A stretch of 64,000 bases of DNA from Bacillota bacterium. GTDB taxonomy: Bacteria > Bacillota > Clostridia > Christensenellales > JAEXRW01. Both the position numbers and the translations under genes were made by a program. A model generated the notes under the pieces. It saw nothing but the letters and a program-made list of their open reading frames with translations. It did not search any database and was not told where the DNA came from. Positions within the stretch are counted from its first letter, which is position 1; the number at the start of each line of letters is the position of its first letter. Of the stretch, positions 32,940 through 41,695 are shown one piece after another. The DNA lies in NCBI GenBank assembly GCA_023454175.1, contig JAEXRW010000025.1, forward strand, positions 248,001 to 312,000, given 5' to 3'.

Positions 32940-33743
32940 TCATTTGGCAATTTTCATTGCGATCCTGTCGGACAGCATCGCAATGAATTCGCTGTTGGTC
33001 GGCTTCCCCTTTTCAGCGCTGACTGTATACCCGAAATAATGGTTCAAGGCGTTGATATCCCCTTTGATCCAGGCAACTTCGATGGAATGGCGCATGGAAC
33101 GTTCGACTCTTGCGCCGGTCGTATTGTATTTGCTGGCTATCTCGGGATATAGCTTTTTGGTAACGCCGTTGAGGAGCGTATGGTCCTGCAGGGACATGAT
33201 GATCGCATCTTTCAGATATTTGTATCCCAGCAAATGGGATGGAAGCCCCAATTGCTGGAGGATGGTTTTGACCAGGCATTCAGCATTGTCTGCAGCCGGG
33301 ATATATTCCCCCGAGACAGTGCTTTCTTCTGCAGGGATCATGACGGGTATGGGATTTATCACGAAACCAAAAAGGTCCCTGATCCTTCTCACCAGATCCG
33401 CCGTGGAGATGGTCTTGTTGATATAGTAATCCGCACCCAGTTCCATTGCCTTTTGCACGATGATGTCATTTCTCAGGACAGAGAGCATGGAGATGACAGG
33501 ACGATAGCCATACTGCATCGTATTGAGCGATTCAAGCACGCCCAACCCGTCCATCACGGGCATCACGATATCCAGAAGGACGATATCCGGTTTGTGAATG
33601 AGTATTTTCTGCAGTGCCTCCCGGCCGTCATGGGCAAACCCTACGATCTCCATTTCGGACGTGACCGTTTCGATTTCAGTTTTCAGTTTATCACAAAAGT
33701 CAACGTTGTCATCGGCGATCAAGACACGTGTCTTCAAATCCAT
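32940..33743 (-). CDS. spo0A: sporulation master regulator Spo0A
   Basis: This 267-residue protein is the exact usual length. The receiver domain has acidic pocket DDN (residues 10-12), phosphorylated Asp near 56 in PDIVLLDIVMP, and conserved Lys in YYINKTIST. A C-terminal DNA-binding domain carries SHLLGYKYLKDAI and SRVER-like ARVERSMRHSIE recognition helices. Phosphorylated Spo0A commits the cell to sporulation by binding TGTCGAA boxes. The start at 33743 has GGGGGTCGG upstream. It follows spoIVB, the conserved order in spore formers. Confidence 0.98.
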   Translation of the reverse strand: MDLKTRVLIADDNVDFCDKLKTEIETVTSEMEIVGFAHDGREALQKILIHKPDIVLLDIVMPVMDGLGVLESLNTMQYGYRPVISMLSVLRNDIIVQKAMELGADYYINKTISTADLVRRIRDLFGFVINPIPVMIPAEESTVSGEYIPAADNAECLVKTILQQLGLPSHLLGYKYLKDAIIMSLQDHTLLNGVTKKLYPEIASKYNTTGARVERSMRHSIEVAWIKGDINALNHYFGYTVSAEKGKPTNSEFIAMLSDRIAMKIAK

Positions 33744-33812
33744 GAGAACCGACCCCCAAAAATTAAACAACTTTATTATTCAAAACTATAGCTGGAAATC
33801 CTTCTTAATTCG

Positions 33813-33850
33813 TTCGACATAGATATTATATAGAACGACAAATTTCGACG
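33813..33850 (-). promoter_or_regulatory. Spo0A-box-like sites upstream of spo0A
   Basis: On the minus strand TATGTCGAA (33813-33821), TTTGTCGTT (33835-33843) and CGTCGAA (33844-33850) resemble the TTTGTCRAA/TGTCGAA box and surround a TATAAT at 33825-33830. This fits autoregulation of spo0A. An AGGGGAAT further upstream could be a sigma-H -35, but that is weak. Confidence 0.45.
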
Positions 33851-33859
33851 GGATGCTGT

Positions 33860-35155
33860 TCATTCCCCTTCCTCCAGCATCCATTCGATAAAAACACCAT
33901 AGCCCCTGGTAGGATCGTTTACAAAAACATGCGTGACCGCCCCGACGATTTTACCGTTTTGCATGATAGGGCTTCCGCTCATGCCCTGTACGATGCCGCC
34001 TGTCCGCTTTAAAAGAACTTCATCGGTCACCTTGATGATCATGCCTTTCGGCTCAGGGTTCGTCTGACGGTTTATCCTGACGATCTCACATTTGTACTCG
34101 CCGATCCCTTTGCTATCCAACGTCGATAACAGCGTGGCCGGACCTTCCTGGACTTCGCCCGGGGACGCAATCTCGACAGGGTCTTTGTATACAGTATTGC
34201 GTACAGGCTGGTACATCGAGCCGAATATACCGAAATTCGTATTTTTATAGATCCTTCCAATGGGTTTGTTGGACAGGAAACTGCCGTGTATTTCCCCAGG
34301 TTCCCCCTTTTCCCCCTGTTTGATCTCGATGATATCGCTTTCCACGATCTCGCCGTCTTTCACGCTGAGCCTCTCTTTGGTGTCCACGTCGGTGATGGCA
34401 TGGCCCAGGCTCCCAAACATTTTGGTCTCCGGATCATAAAAAGTCAGCGTGCCTACGCCCGCCGTGCTGTCTCTCACCCATATCCCGAGCCTGTATTTAC
34501 CATCCTGCGGATCCATTATCGGCGTAGCGCTTACGGTTTTCTTCTCTCCCTTTCGGATAAACTCGATAACGGTGCTTTGTGAATCAAGCTTGTTCAGCAG
34601 TTTCATCATGTGATCTGCATTTTCAATTTCCGTACCACTGATTTTTATGATGACATCCCCGGGCTGGATGCCGGCTTCCCGCGCAGGATTTCTGGCCATC
34701 CCTGTTTCATCGGAAATCTCGGACATGCCTACGACCAGGGCTCCCTGGGTGTGCAGCGTAACGCCGATGCACTGGCCGCCCACGACCAGTTTTTTGGAAT
34801 CCCGTATCTTTACGTTGATGCTTTTGAAAGGGAGAAACCCAAAGAGGTTGAAGACCAGGTTCGCATCTCCACTTTTGACGGGTGATATTTCGATCGGTTT
34901 ATCCAGATCATAGGTATCCACATCCTTCAGGGATGTACCGTTGAGTTTCAGCACTTCGCTGTTTTCACCGAAGATTCTTGCCTGGAAAGGGACTCCGAGG
35001 TCGATCGTGCTTGTATTGCCGTTGCGTACAAATATTTCATTGGGTAATTTGTTGAGGCCTTGGATCTGAGGGATGAAATTCAGGGAAAGAATGGCCAGAG
35101 CGAGCAGGATCCCGATTATTTTAAAAGCTTTTTGGGCAGCATGGGACTTCTTCAA
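33860..35155 (-). CDS. spoIVB: SpoIVB serine peptidase (sporulation checkpoint signal)
   Basis: This 431-residue protein has an N-terminal membrane anchor (about residues 8-30), a PDZ domain (QCIGVTLHTQGALVVGMSEI and GIQPGDVIIKISG, about 115-200) and an S55 peptidase domain. Catalytic His lies in GSLGHAITDVDT and Ser in QGMSGSPIM. Made in the forespore, it cleaves SpoIVFA to release pro-sigma-K processing. The TTG at 35155 (MKKSHAAQKAF) is chosen because GAGAGGTG lies 7 nt upstream and the product then matches known SpoIVB length. A 64-codon upstream extension would overlap recN and is rejected. Confidence 0.95.
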   Translation of the reverse strand: MKKSHAAQKAFKIIGILLALAILSLNFIPQIQGLNKLPNEIFVRNGNTSTIDLGVPFQARIFGENSEVLKLNGTSLKDVDTYDLDKPIEISPVKSGDANLVFNLFGFLPFKSINVKIRDSKKLVVGGQCIGVTLHTQGALVVGMSEISDETGMARNPAREAGIQPGDVIIKISGTEIENADHMMKLLNKLDSQSTVIEFIRKGEKKTVSATPIMDPQDGKYRLGIWVRDSTAGVGTLTFYDPETKMFGSLGHAITDVDTKERLSVKDGEIVESDIIEIKQGEKGEPGEIHGSFLSNKPIGRIYKNTNFGIFGSMYQPVRNTVYKDPVEIASPGEVQEGPATLLSTLDSKGIGEYKCEIVRINRQTNPEPKGMIIKVTDEVLLKRTGGIVQGMSGSPIMQNGKIVGAVTHVFVNDPTRGYGVFIEWMLEEGE

Positions 35156-35291
35156 AAGCGTACACCTCTCTAAAAAAATAGCAACGTGATTATTCTTCTT
35201 AGAGACATATACGGATATACCCCGAGCTGTCCGAAGCCGGCGATAAATTAATAACAGGATTGCTATATCATACTTATAATTTTTACGTATA

Positions 35292-37025
35292 TTATGGATG
35301 CTGCTGCTGTTTGAATTGCTTCGACCATTCCACCATCTGCCGGGCATGCTCGTAGCCGACCGAGCTCATGCCTACTCCGCCGATCAGCCTGGCAACTTCA
35401 TTGTAACGCCCCTCATCTGCCAGCAAAGCCACATTTGTTACAGTTTTGCCGTTTGATTCACTTTTGCTGATCAGATAGTGTGTATCGGCCATGGAAGCGA
35501 TCTGCGGGAGATGTGTCACGCAGATGACCTGCCTGGCAAGAGATGTCGATAGGAGTTTTTCAGCTACGACCTGTGCGATCCTTCCGCTGATACCTGTATC
35601 GATCTCATCAAATATCATGCACGGGATCTCATCCAGGTCGGCGGAAATGTTTTTAATGGCCAACATGATGCGTGACATTTCCCCCCCCGAAGCCACGCGT
35701 GACAGCGCCTTCAAAGGCTCTCCAACGTTGGTGGAGATCAGAAATTCGACCGTATCAAAGCCGGATGCCGTGAAAACCCTTTCATTGGAAACCGCTTCGG
35801 CTTCTTCAGGCATATCGGAAAAAACCACTTCAAACCGGGACTTTTCCAAGCCCAGGTCCATCAGTTGGGAAACGACCTTTCCTGAAAACCTTTCCCCTGC
35901 CAGTCTTCTTGTTTGGGAAAGCCGGACTGAGGCATCGTAAAGCGCACGCAAGAGCCTGGATTTTTCAGCCTGCAGGTCCTGGATATTTTGTTCACTGTTT
36001 CGTATCTCGTCATACTCGCCTTTTGCGTTCCGAAGAAACGTCAGTATTTCCTGAATGGTCGAACCGTACTTTTTTTTAAGCCTGGCTATGTCGTCCAGAC
36101 GCTTTTCCACTTCCTCGAGCCTGCCACGGTCAAACTCAAAAACATTCCGGTATTCGCGTATTTCCATTGCCGCGTCTTCCAGGATGAAATAGGCGTCATT
36201 GAGTTTATTGTTGATCTCGGAAAATTTCCCGTCCAGCGCGGAAAGGCTTTCAAAAAGCGATGAGGACGCACGGATGGAAGCCAGAGCAGAATTGTTGTCG
36301 GCATCGCCATAAATGCTGTAATAGGATTTGTCGAGCGCTTCGGAGATCTTCTCTCCGTTGATGAGCAGCTGCTGTTCTTTTTTCAGTTCCTCGTCTTCGC
36401 CTGTTTTCAGCCGGGCCTTTTCGATTTCATTGATCTGAAAACCCAGGATATCCAGCATCCGTTCCCGGTCCCGCTCGCTGCCGAATCTGGACGTCAGTTT
36501 GCCGGACACTTCCTTGTATTCTCTATACAAGCCGGATACTATCCCGCGTAAAGGACCTGTTTCCTTATCCGCAAAGTTATCCAATATGGCCAGATGGCTG
36601 GATGTATTGAGCAGGGACTGATGTTCATGCTGGCCATGGATATCCACCAGGAGATCACCGGCGTTTTTCAGCAACGCAAGCGTTACGGGACTGCCGTTTA
36701 CCCGGCATACGCCTTTGCCTGATACGGATATCTCCCTGGAAAGAACAACGGCATTGCCCGCATCCATTTCAATACCGTTTTCCAGGAGAAAATCGACTAT
36801 TTTCGGTTTTGCTTCAATATCAAATGTCGCCTCGACCCTGGCCCTGTCCTTCCCGCTCTTGATCAGTTCCTTGTCCGCCCTTTCTCCGAGCACCAGGTTC
36901 ACCGAGTCGATGATGATGGATTTGCCAGCGCCTGTCTCCCCCGATAATACATTCAGCCCGCCGGAAAAGTGTATATGCAAGGAATTGATAAGCGCGATAT
37001 TTTCTATATACAAATGCTGCAGCAT
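35292..37025 (-). CDS. recN: DNA repair protein RecN
   Basis: This 577-residue SMC-like ATPase has Walker A SGETGAGKS at about residues 28-36, coiled coils (about 150-370), and the C-terminal signature VASGGEMSRIMLAIK with Walker B CMIFDEIDTGISGR. It acts early in double-strand break repair. In many Firmicutes it sits between argR and spoIVB, as here. No SOS box is visible directly upstream, since the gene starts 12 nt after argR. Confidence 0.97.
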   Translation of the reverse strand: MLQHLYIENIALINSLHIHFSGGLNVLSGETGAGKSIIIDSVNLVLGERADKELIKSGKDRARVEATFDIEAKPKIVDFLLENGIEMDAGNAVVLSREISVSGKGVCRVNGSPVTLALLKNAGDLLVDIHGQHEHQSLLNTSSHLAILDNFADKETGPLRGIVSGLYREYKEVSGKLTSRFGSERDRERMLDILGFQINEIEKARLKTGEDEELKKEQQLLINGEKISEALDKSYYSIYGDADNNSALASIRASSSLFESLSALDGKFSEINNKLNDAYFILEDAAMEIREYRNVFEFDRGRLEEVEKRLDDIARLKKKYGSTIQEILTFLRNAKGEYDEIRNSEQNIQDLQAEKSRLLRALYDASVRLSQTRRLAGERFSGKVVSQLMDLGLEKSRFEVVFSDMPEEAEAVSNERVFTASGFDTVEFLISTNVGEPLKALSRVASGGEMSRIMLAIKNISADLDEIPCMIFDEIDTGISGRIAQVVAEKLLSTSLARQVICVTHLPQIASMADTHYLISKSESNGKTVTNVALLADEGRYNEVARLIGGVGMSSVGYEHARQMVEWSKQFKQQQHP

Positions 37026-37037
37026 ATGAACCCCATT

Positions 37038-37490
37038 TTATCGTCTGATGATGTTTTTCAGTTTCCCCATCACATACTCTGAATTGCTGCTGTCGTTCAC
37101 CGCAATGAAAATCGTATTATCACCCGCCAGTGTACCTACGATCTCGGGCCATTTCATGGAATCGATGGCTTCGGCAGCGATATTGGCGCTTCCGCTGATG
37201 GTCTTGATCACCACCATCGTACCCGATGTTTCCAGCGAGACGACACTTTCTGAAAACATGCGCATCAGGACATTTACCGATGCGGATTCCACGCGTTCGG
37301 CAGGCGTATATTTGTATACGCCTTTGTCGGAGAGCACCTTGTTCAGCCGGAGTTCCTTGATATCCCGTGACACGGTGGCCTGTGTCACATCAAAACCGCT
37401 GTCTTTCAGGAGCTGGGCCAGATCCTCCTGCGTTTCAATATCCCTTTTCCCGATCAATTCAAGGATCTTCGCGTGCCGCGTAGCCTTCAT
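37038..37490 (-). CDS. argR: arginine repressor ArgR/AhrC
   Basis: This 150-residue protein has an N-terminal winged helix (KATRHAKILELIGKRDIETQEDLAQLL and VTQATVSRDIKEL) and a C-terminal arginine-binding hexamerisation domain ending TIFIAVNDSSNSEYVMGKLKNII. It controls arginine synthesis and breakdown in response to L-arginine. The start at 37490 has GGGGGGAAAT upstream. It is embedded in the conserved nadK-argR-recN string. Confidence 0.96.
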   Translation of the reverse strand: MKATRHAKILELIGKRDIETQEDLAQLLKDSGFDVTQATVSRDIKELRLNKVLSDKGVYKYTPAERVESASVNVLMRMFSESVVSLETSGTMVVIKTISGSANIAAEAIDSMKWPEIVGTLAGDNTIFIAVNDSSNSEYVMGKLKNIIRR

Positions 37491-37508
37491 GAGATTTCCC
37501 CCCATCTG

Positions 37509-38351
37509 TTATGACTGAAGTTTCAAGAGCTTTTTGCCAAAACGATTGAAATAATTATCATTTTTAAATTTCAGAAAACTGACTGCATCCTCACTGCATT
37601 TGATGGAAACCGTGCTTTTGCCGGCCAGGTCCGCCACGGCTTTGCCGTCGGCCGTGAGCATGGTGTTGCCGGTCTTGTCTCTGCACAGGATCCGTATCAC
37701 GGAATCGCTTCCGACGACGATGGGCCGCGGGTTGATCGAATAGGCGCAAATGGGTACGACCACAGCGCATTTCACCTTTGGATTGACGATAGGCCCTCCC
37801 GCAGAAAAAGAGTATGCGGTGGAGCCTGTAGGCGTGGAAACAAGAATGCCGTCGCAAAGGTATTTTTCCACAAAGAACCCGTCAATGGATAGTTCGACCT
37901 CTATGACATGTGGGCTTTGCTTGCGCACGATCCCAAATTCATTCAACGCGTAGATCTTCTGTTTGCCGGACGTCTCCGTATAAAGGACAGACCTGTTTTC
38001 GATTTCATAGTCGCCGCAAGCAATATCATGGATGCGAAGTTCCAGGTCGGATGCCTCTATGTCCGCGAGGAAACCGACCCTGCCCGTGTTGATCCCGACG
38101 ACAGGCGTTCTGATGCCTTTTTCAATGATATGGACGGCCTGGGAGATGATCGTCCCATCCCCGCCGATAACGAAAAGAAAATCCTTGTTATACAGATCAC
38201 TGCCGGAAAAGGCCTCAAGATGCAGCTTCGCTGCAAGTGCAGGCTCTAAAATGAAACGGATACTATTTGCCGATAAAGCCTTTATCAGTTTCTCTGCCAC
38301 CGCAACACTGCTGGGTTTTTGCAGATTGGCTATGATACCTGCGAAATGCAT
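37509..38351 (-). CDS. nadK: NAD kinase
   Basis: This 280-residue kinase has GGDGTIISQA (residues 63-72) and VVGINTGRVGFLADI, with the NE/D and TPTGSTAYSFSAGGPI motifs of the ATP-NAD kinase family. It makes NADP from NAD and ATP. It is located between tlyA and argR, with 18 nt to argR. Confidence 0.96.
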   Translation of the reverse strand: MHFAGIIANLQKPSSVAVAEKLIKALSANSIRFILEPALAAKLHLEAFSGSDLYNKDFLFVIGGDGTIISQAVHIIEKGIRTPVVGINTGRVGFLADIEASDLELRIHDIACGDYEIENRSVLYTETSGKQKIYALNEFGIVRKQSPHVIEVELSIDGFFVEKYLCDGILVSTPTGSTAYSFSAGGPIVNPKVKCAVVVPICAYSINPRPIVVGSDSVIRILCRDKTGNTMLTADGKAVADLAGKSTVSIKCSEDAVSFLKFKNDNYFNRFGKKLLKLQS

Positions 38352-38427
38352 CCCGGACCCCCAAAATATTTCGTTGGATTCATTATATACCAGATTGCAT
38401 ACTTATACAAAGAGAAATTGGGAATAA

Positions 38428-39234
38428 TCAGAAATTTGAATGCGCATTCTCCACGGTTTCATCGATTTTAGAAGAGATGTCTTTTAAAATTATACATTCG
38501 GAGCCCCTGCCGGCATGGATCAGAAACTCGATATTGCCTTTGGGGCCCTGAAGAGGAGAAAACGTCATGTCCAGTATCCCGAAGGCATGATCAGCGAAAT
38601 ACGAGCTTACATCCGAAAGGATCTTCTTGTGGACGGCGCTGTCGCGGACCACGCCGTTTTTCCCTACTTGCGCCTTGCCTGCTTCGAACTGGGGTTTTAC
38701 AAGGGAGACGATCCCTGAGTCCGGTGTAAGGCATGCTGAAAGGGCGGGCAGTATCTTTTCCAACGAGATGAATGAAACATCTATCGTGGCAAATGAAGGC
38801 GCTTCCCCGAGCATATCCGGCCTGAGATACCTGGCGTTGGTGCGCTCCATCACGACCACCCGCTCATCCGTGCGCAGGCGGTAGTCGAGCTGGCCGTATC
38901 CGACATCCACGGCGTAGACTTTTCGCGCGCCGTTTTTCAGGAGGCAGTCTGTGAAACCGCCGGTGGATGCGCCCACATCGATGCAGCAAAGCCCCTTTAC
39001 ATCCAGCTGGAATACGGCGAAGGCTTTTTCCAGTTTGTTCCCTCCCCGGCTGGAATACGCATCCTCAGAGTGCCTGATATCGATTATATCTTCATTGCCA
39101 ATTGCCGCAGAGGGTTTGTGACATACCATGTTGTTGATAGACACATTGCCCGCAAGGATATTGCTCTGCGCCTTTTCCCTGCTTTCGAAATGCCCGTTAT
39201 TCACAAGATAAACATCCAGCCTCGTCTTATCCAT
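38428..39234 (-). CDS. tlyA: TlyA-family rRNA methyltransferase
   Basis: This 268-residue protein has an N-terminal S4 domain (TRLDVYLVNNGHFESREKAQSNI; first twenty residues as landmark) and an FtsJ-like methyltransferase domain with CIDVGASTGGFTDCLLKNGA as SAM-binding motif I. TlyA proteins 2'-O-methylate rRNA, although older records call them hemolysins. ATG 39234 overlaps the dxs stop by 8 nt (ATGGATAA), so the two are translationally coupled. Confidence 0.93.
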   Translation of the reverse strand: MDKTRLDVYLVNNGHFESREKAQSNILAGNVSINNMVCHKPSAAIGNEDIIDIRHSEDAYSSRGGNKLEKAFAVFQLDVKGLCCIDVGASTGGFTDCLLKNGARKVYAVDVGYGQLDYRLRTDERVVVMERTNARYLRPDMLGEAPSFATIDVSFISLEKILPALSACLTPDSGIVSLVKPQFEAGKAQVGKNGVVRDSAVHKKILSDVSSYFADHAFGILDMTFSPLQGPKGNIEFLIHAGRGSECIILKDISSKIDETVENAHSNF

Positions 39235-41098
39235 TTGGCAATACATACTCCTTGATAGCAGCCGCGAGCTTTGCAGGCGACAGGCGGTATTCATCCAGTA
39301 TCGTGTTTACCGAACCGTGCGGGATGAACCGGTCCGGCAACCCGATGGATACGAGTCTGGTTTCCGAATGGATTGAGTTCAGGTATTCCCCAACCGCGCT
39401 CCCGAAGCCGCCTGCCAGCACGTTTTCCTCAACGGTGAATACCGTGTGAAAATCCTTTGAAAGCTGCTCGAGCATTTGGCAGTCCATGGGCTTGAGAAAG
39501 CTGCAGTTCACCACTGCGCTATCAATACCCGTCTGTGCCAGCCTTCCGGCAGCCTCCAGGCAGTTATAGACCATCCTCCCGGTGGCCAGGATACAGATCC
39601 CTTTGCCGGGGCGCAAAAGCTTCCACCTGCCATATAAGAGTCCTTCATTGCCTTCCAGCCTTTCTTTCAGGCAGCCTTTTGAATACCTTATGACCTGAGG
39701 GCTGCTCAGCTGCAGAGAAAGATCCGTCATGGCCTTCAGCTCCTCCAGATCTGCGGGCGACATGATGACGATGTTTGGCATGTGCCTGAGGAAGGATATA
39801 TCGAACATGCCGTTGTGCGTCTCCCCGTCCTCCCCCGCGATCCCGGCTTTGTCGACTGCAAAAACCACAGGGAGATTCTGTAGGCACACATCATGCAGCA
39901 CCTGGTCATAAGCCCTTTGCAGGAACGTTGAATAGACGGCAAAATACGGCCGCATTCCCGCCCTGGCCAGCCCGGCCGCCATGGTGGCGGCGTGTTCCTC
40001 TGCGATGCCCACGTCAAAAAAACGTTCCGGGAAGAGTTCATTGAAATAGAGCAGCCCCGTCCCGCGCTGCATGGCGGCGGTGACGGCCACGATCCGTTTA
40101 TCTTCCGATGCCAGCAGCGCCAGGTGCTGGGCGAAGACTTCGGAATTGGATGTCCTGCTCTCGTTCACTTCCTCCCCCGTTTCCACATAAAAAGGCGCGA
40201 TCCCGTGGAATTTTTCGGGGGCGTCCTCCGCAAACGGATACCCTTTTCCTTTTTTGGTCAATGCATGGATCAGAACGGGCCTTCCCAGTTTCCTGGCCTT
40301 TTTCAATTCTTCGATGAGCAGGCGGATGTTGTGACCCTTGAACGGGCCGACATACGTGAAACCCAGCTGTTCGAAAAGTACGCCGGGCAGGATGAAAAAA
40401 TATTTGATGCGGTTCCGGAGTTTTTCCAGGGATCTTACAAGCGGAGGGCCTATCCAGGGCAGTTTGCCGATCACCTTGCGGATAAATTCCTTTAACCGGT
40501 TGTATCTGTTGGCAGAACGCATCTTGTTGAGGTATTGCGTCATCGCGCCCACATTATGTTCGATGGACATTTCATTATCGTTCAAGATCACGATGAGCGG
40601 GGTTTTCGTATGGCCGGCATCGTTCAGGGCTTCAAAGCACATGCCGCCCGTCATGCTGCCGTCGCCCACCACAGCGATGACGGAATGGGTTTCACCTTTG
40701 ATGTCCCTTGCCCGTGCCATACCCAAAGCAGCGGATATGGCCGTGCTGGAATGTCCGGTGGAAAAAGCGTCATGGAGGCTCTCCCAGGGCCGCGGGAATC
40801 CGCTGGGCCCGCCAGCCTTCCGCAGGTGCTGCATGTCCTCTTTCCTGCCCGTGAGGATCTTATGGGTATAACATTGGTGCCCCACGTCCCATACGATCTT
40901 GTCCCTGGATGTATCAAAAACATAGTGGAGCGCGAGCGTCAGCTCGACCACACCCAGGTTGGATGCCAGGTGGCCTCCATTTTTGGATACGCAGCCGATG
41001 ATGTAAGCCCTGAGTTCTTCAGCGAGATTTTTTAATTGCGGGATCGTCAGGTTTTTTATATCCTGTGGCAGATCGATACTCTCTAGCAGATTTCCCAT
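39227..41098 (-). CDS. dxs: 1-deoxy-D-xylulose-5-phosphate synthase
   Basis: This 623-residue enzyme has the DXS thiamine diphosphate motif VVGDGSMTGGMCFEALNDAG (about residues 150-169), WDVGHQCYTHKILTGR, IALHDAFS-like SLHDAFSTGHSSTAI, and the transketolase pyrimidine domain with DKAGIAGEDGETHNGMFD. It catalyses the first step of the MEP pathway from pyruvate and glyceraldehyde-3-phosphate. The start at 41098 has GAAGAG upstream. The 55-codon basic extension in frame would run through the oapA end. It lies 23 nt downstream of oapA in the OLE locus. Confidence 0.97.
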   Translation of the reverse strand: MGNLLESIDLPQDIKNLTIPQLKNLAEELRAYIIGCVSKNGGHLASNLGVVELTLALHYVFDTSRDKIVWDVGHQCYTHKILTGRKEDMQHLRKAGGPSGFPRPWESLHDAFSTGHSSTAISAALGMARARDIKGETHSVIAVVGDGSMTGGMCFEALNDAGHTKTPLIVILNDNEMSIEHNVGAMTQYLNKMRSANRYNRLKEFIRKVIGKLPWIGPPLVRSLEKLRNRIKYFFILPGVLFEQLGFTYVGPFKGHNIRLLIEELKKARKLGRPVLIHALTKKGKGYPFAEDAPEKFHGIAPFYVETGEEVNESRTSNSEVFAQHLALLASEDKRIVAVTAAMQRGTGLLYFNELFPERFFDVGIAEEHAATMAAGLARAGMRPYFAVYSTFLQRAYDQVLHDVCLQNLPVVFAVDKAGIAGEDGETHNGMFDISFLRHMPNIVIMSPADLEELKAMTDLSLQLSSPQVIRYSKGCLKERLEGNEGLLYGRWKLLRPGKGICILATGRMVYNCLEAAGRLAQTGIDSAVVNCSFLKPMDCQMLEQLSKDFHTVFTVEENVLAGGFGSAVGEYLNSIHSETRLVSIGLPDRFIPHGSVNTILDEYRLSPAKLAAAIKEYVLPNG

Positions 41099-41121
41099 CG
41101 ATACTCTTCTTTCCAAGGGGA

Positions 41122-41667
41122 TTATTTTGAACCGAAAATGCTCAGTACTTTTCCGAGCATCAGTACGATTTCCTTGTTTTTCCGCTTTGCCAGCACTTTG
41201 CCCGATGCCTTGCCGCCCACCGTTACGGCCGCCACCAGCGCGCTCACCCCGATGCTCACCCAAACATCCCAGGCGGAATGGGCGCCCAAGAGGATCTTCA
41301 CGGCAATGGCCGCCCCGGCTGCACCGCTGATGATGCCGCAGATATCGCCCACAACGTCACTGCAGAAGCTGGATACCTGTTCGGAATTCTGCAGCAGTTT
41401 GATACCCTGCTGCGCCCCCCGCACCTTTTTGGACGCCATGGCAAAAAAAGGCGCGGTTTCCGCCGAATAAACGGCAGAACCTATTATATCAAAAAAAACG
41501 CCGATGCCGATAAGAATCAATAAAATGATGAGAGCCGCATAGAGAGGCAGATTGGCGATGATGAATTCGGATGCAACGCTGAAACCTGCTGCCAGCAGGA
41601 GCGTAATCGCGGAAATTTTGAGAGCCCACATCTTTACGCCGGGCTGTTTTGTTTTCTTTTGTTTCAT
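41122..41667 (-). CDS. oapA: OLE-associated membrane protein OapA
   Basis: This 181-residue protein has a basic N-terminus (MKQKKTKQ), three or four membrane helices (about residues 15-35, 41-60, 110-128 and 131-150), a soluble segment 68-103, and a DxxxD motif, Asp104-Val-Val-Gly-Asp108. It ends in a basic tail. Size, topology, the DxxxD pair and position directly 3' of the non-coding RNA and 5' of dxs match OapA, which binds OLE RNA and brings it to the membrane. In related bacteria the complex is tied to tolerance of cold, short alcohols and magnesium imbalance. Distant likeness to DUF21-type transporter segments may cause other labels in databases. Confidence 0.9.
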   Translation of the reverse strand: MKQKKTKQPGVKMWALKISAITLLLAAGFSVASEFIIANLPLYAALIILLILIGIGVFFDIIGSAVYSAETAPFFAMASKKVRGAQQGIKLLQNSEQVSSFCSDVVGDICGIISGAAGAAIAVKILLGAHSAWDVWVSIGVSALVAAVTVGGKASGKVLAKRKNKEIVLMLGKVLSIFGSK

Positions 41668-41695
41668 ATGATTGTCCGGTTAAAAAATAAAAAAT

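Noticed and set aside
35156..35347. 64-codon N-terminal extension of spoIVB
   Set aside because: It overlaps recN, has no ribosome binding site and would place residues before the membrane anchor. A TTG at 35155 with GAGAGGTG fits better.
39235..39294. 20-codon N-terminal extension of tlyA into dxs
   Set aside because: The S4 domain starts at 39234, and the ATGGATAA overlap with the dxs stop is a standard coupling.
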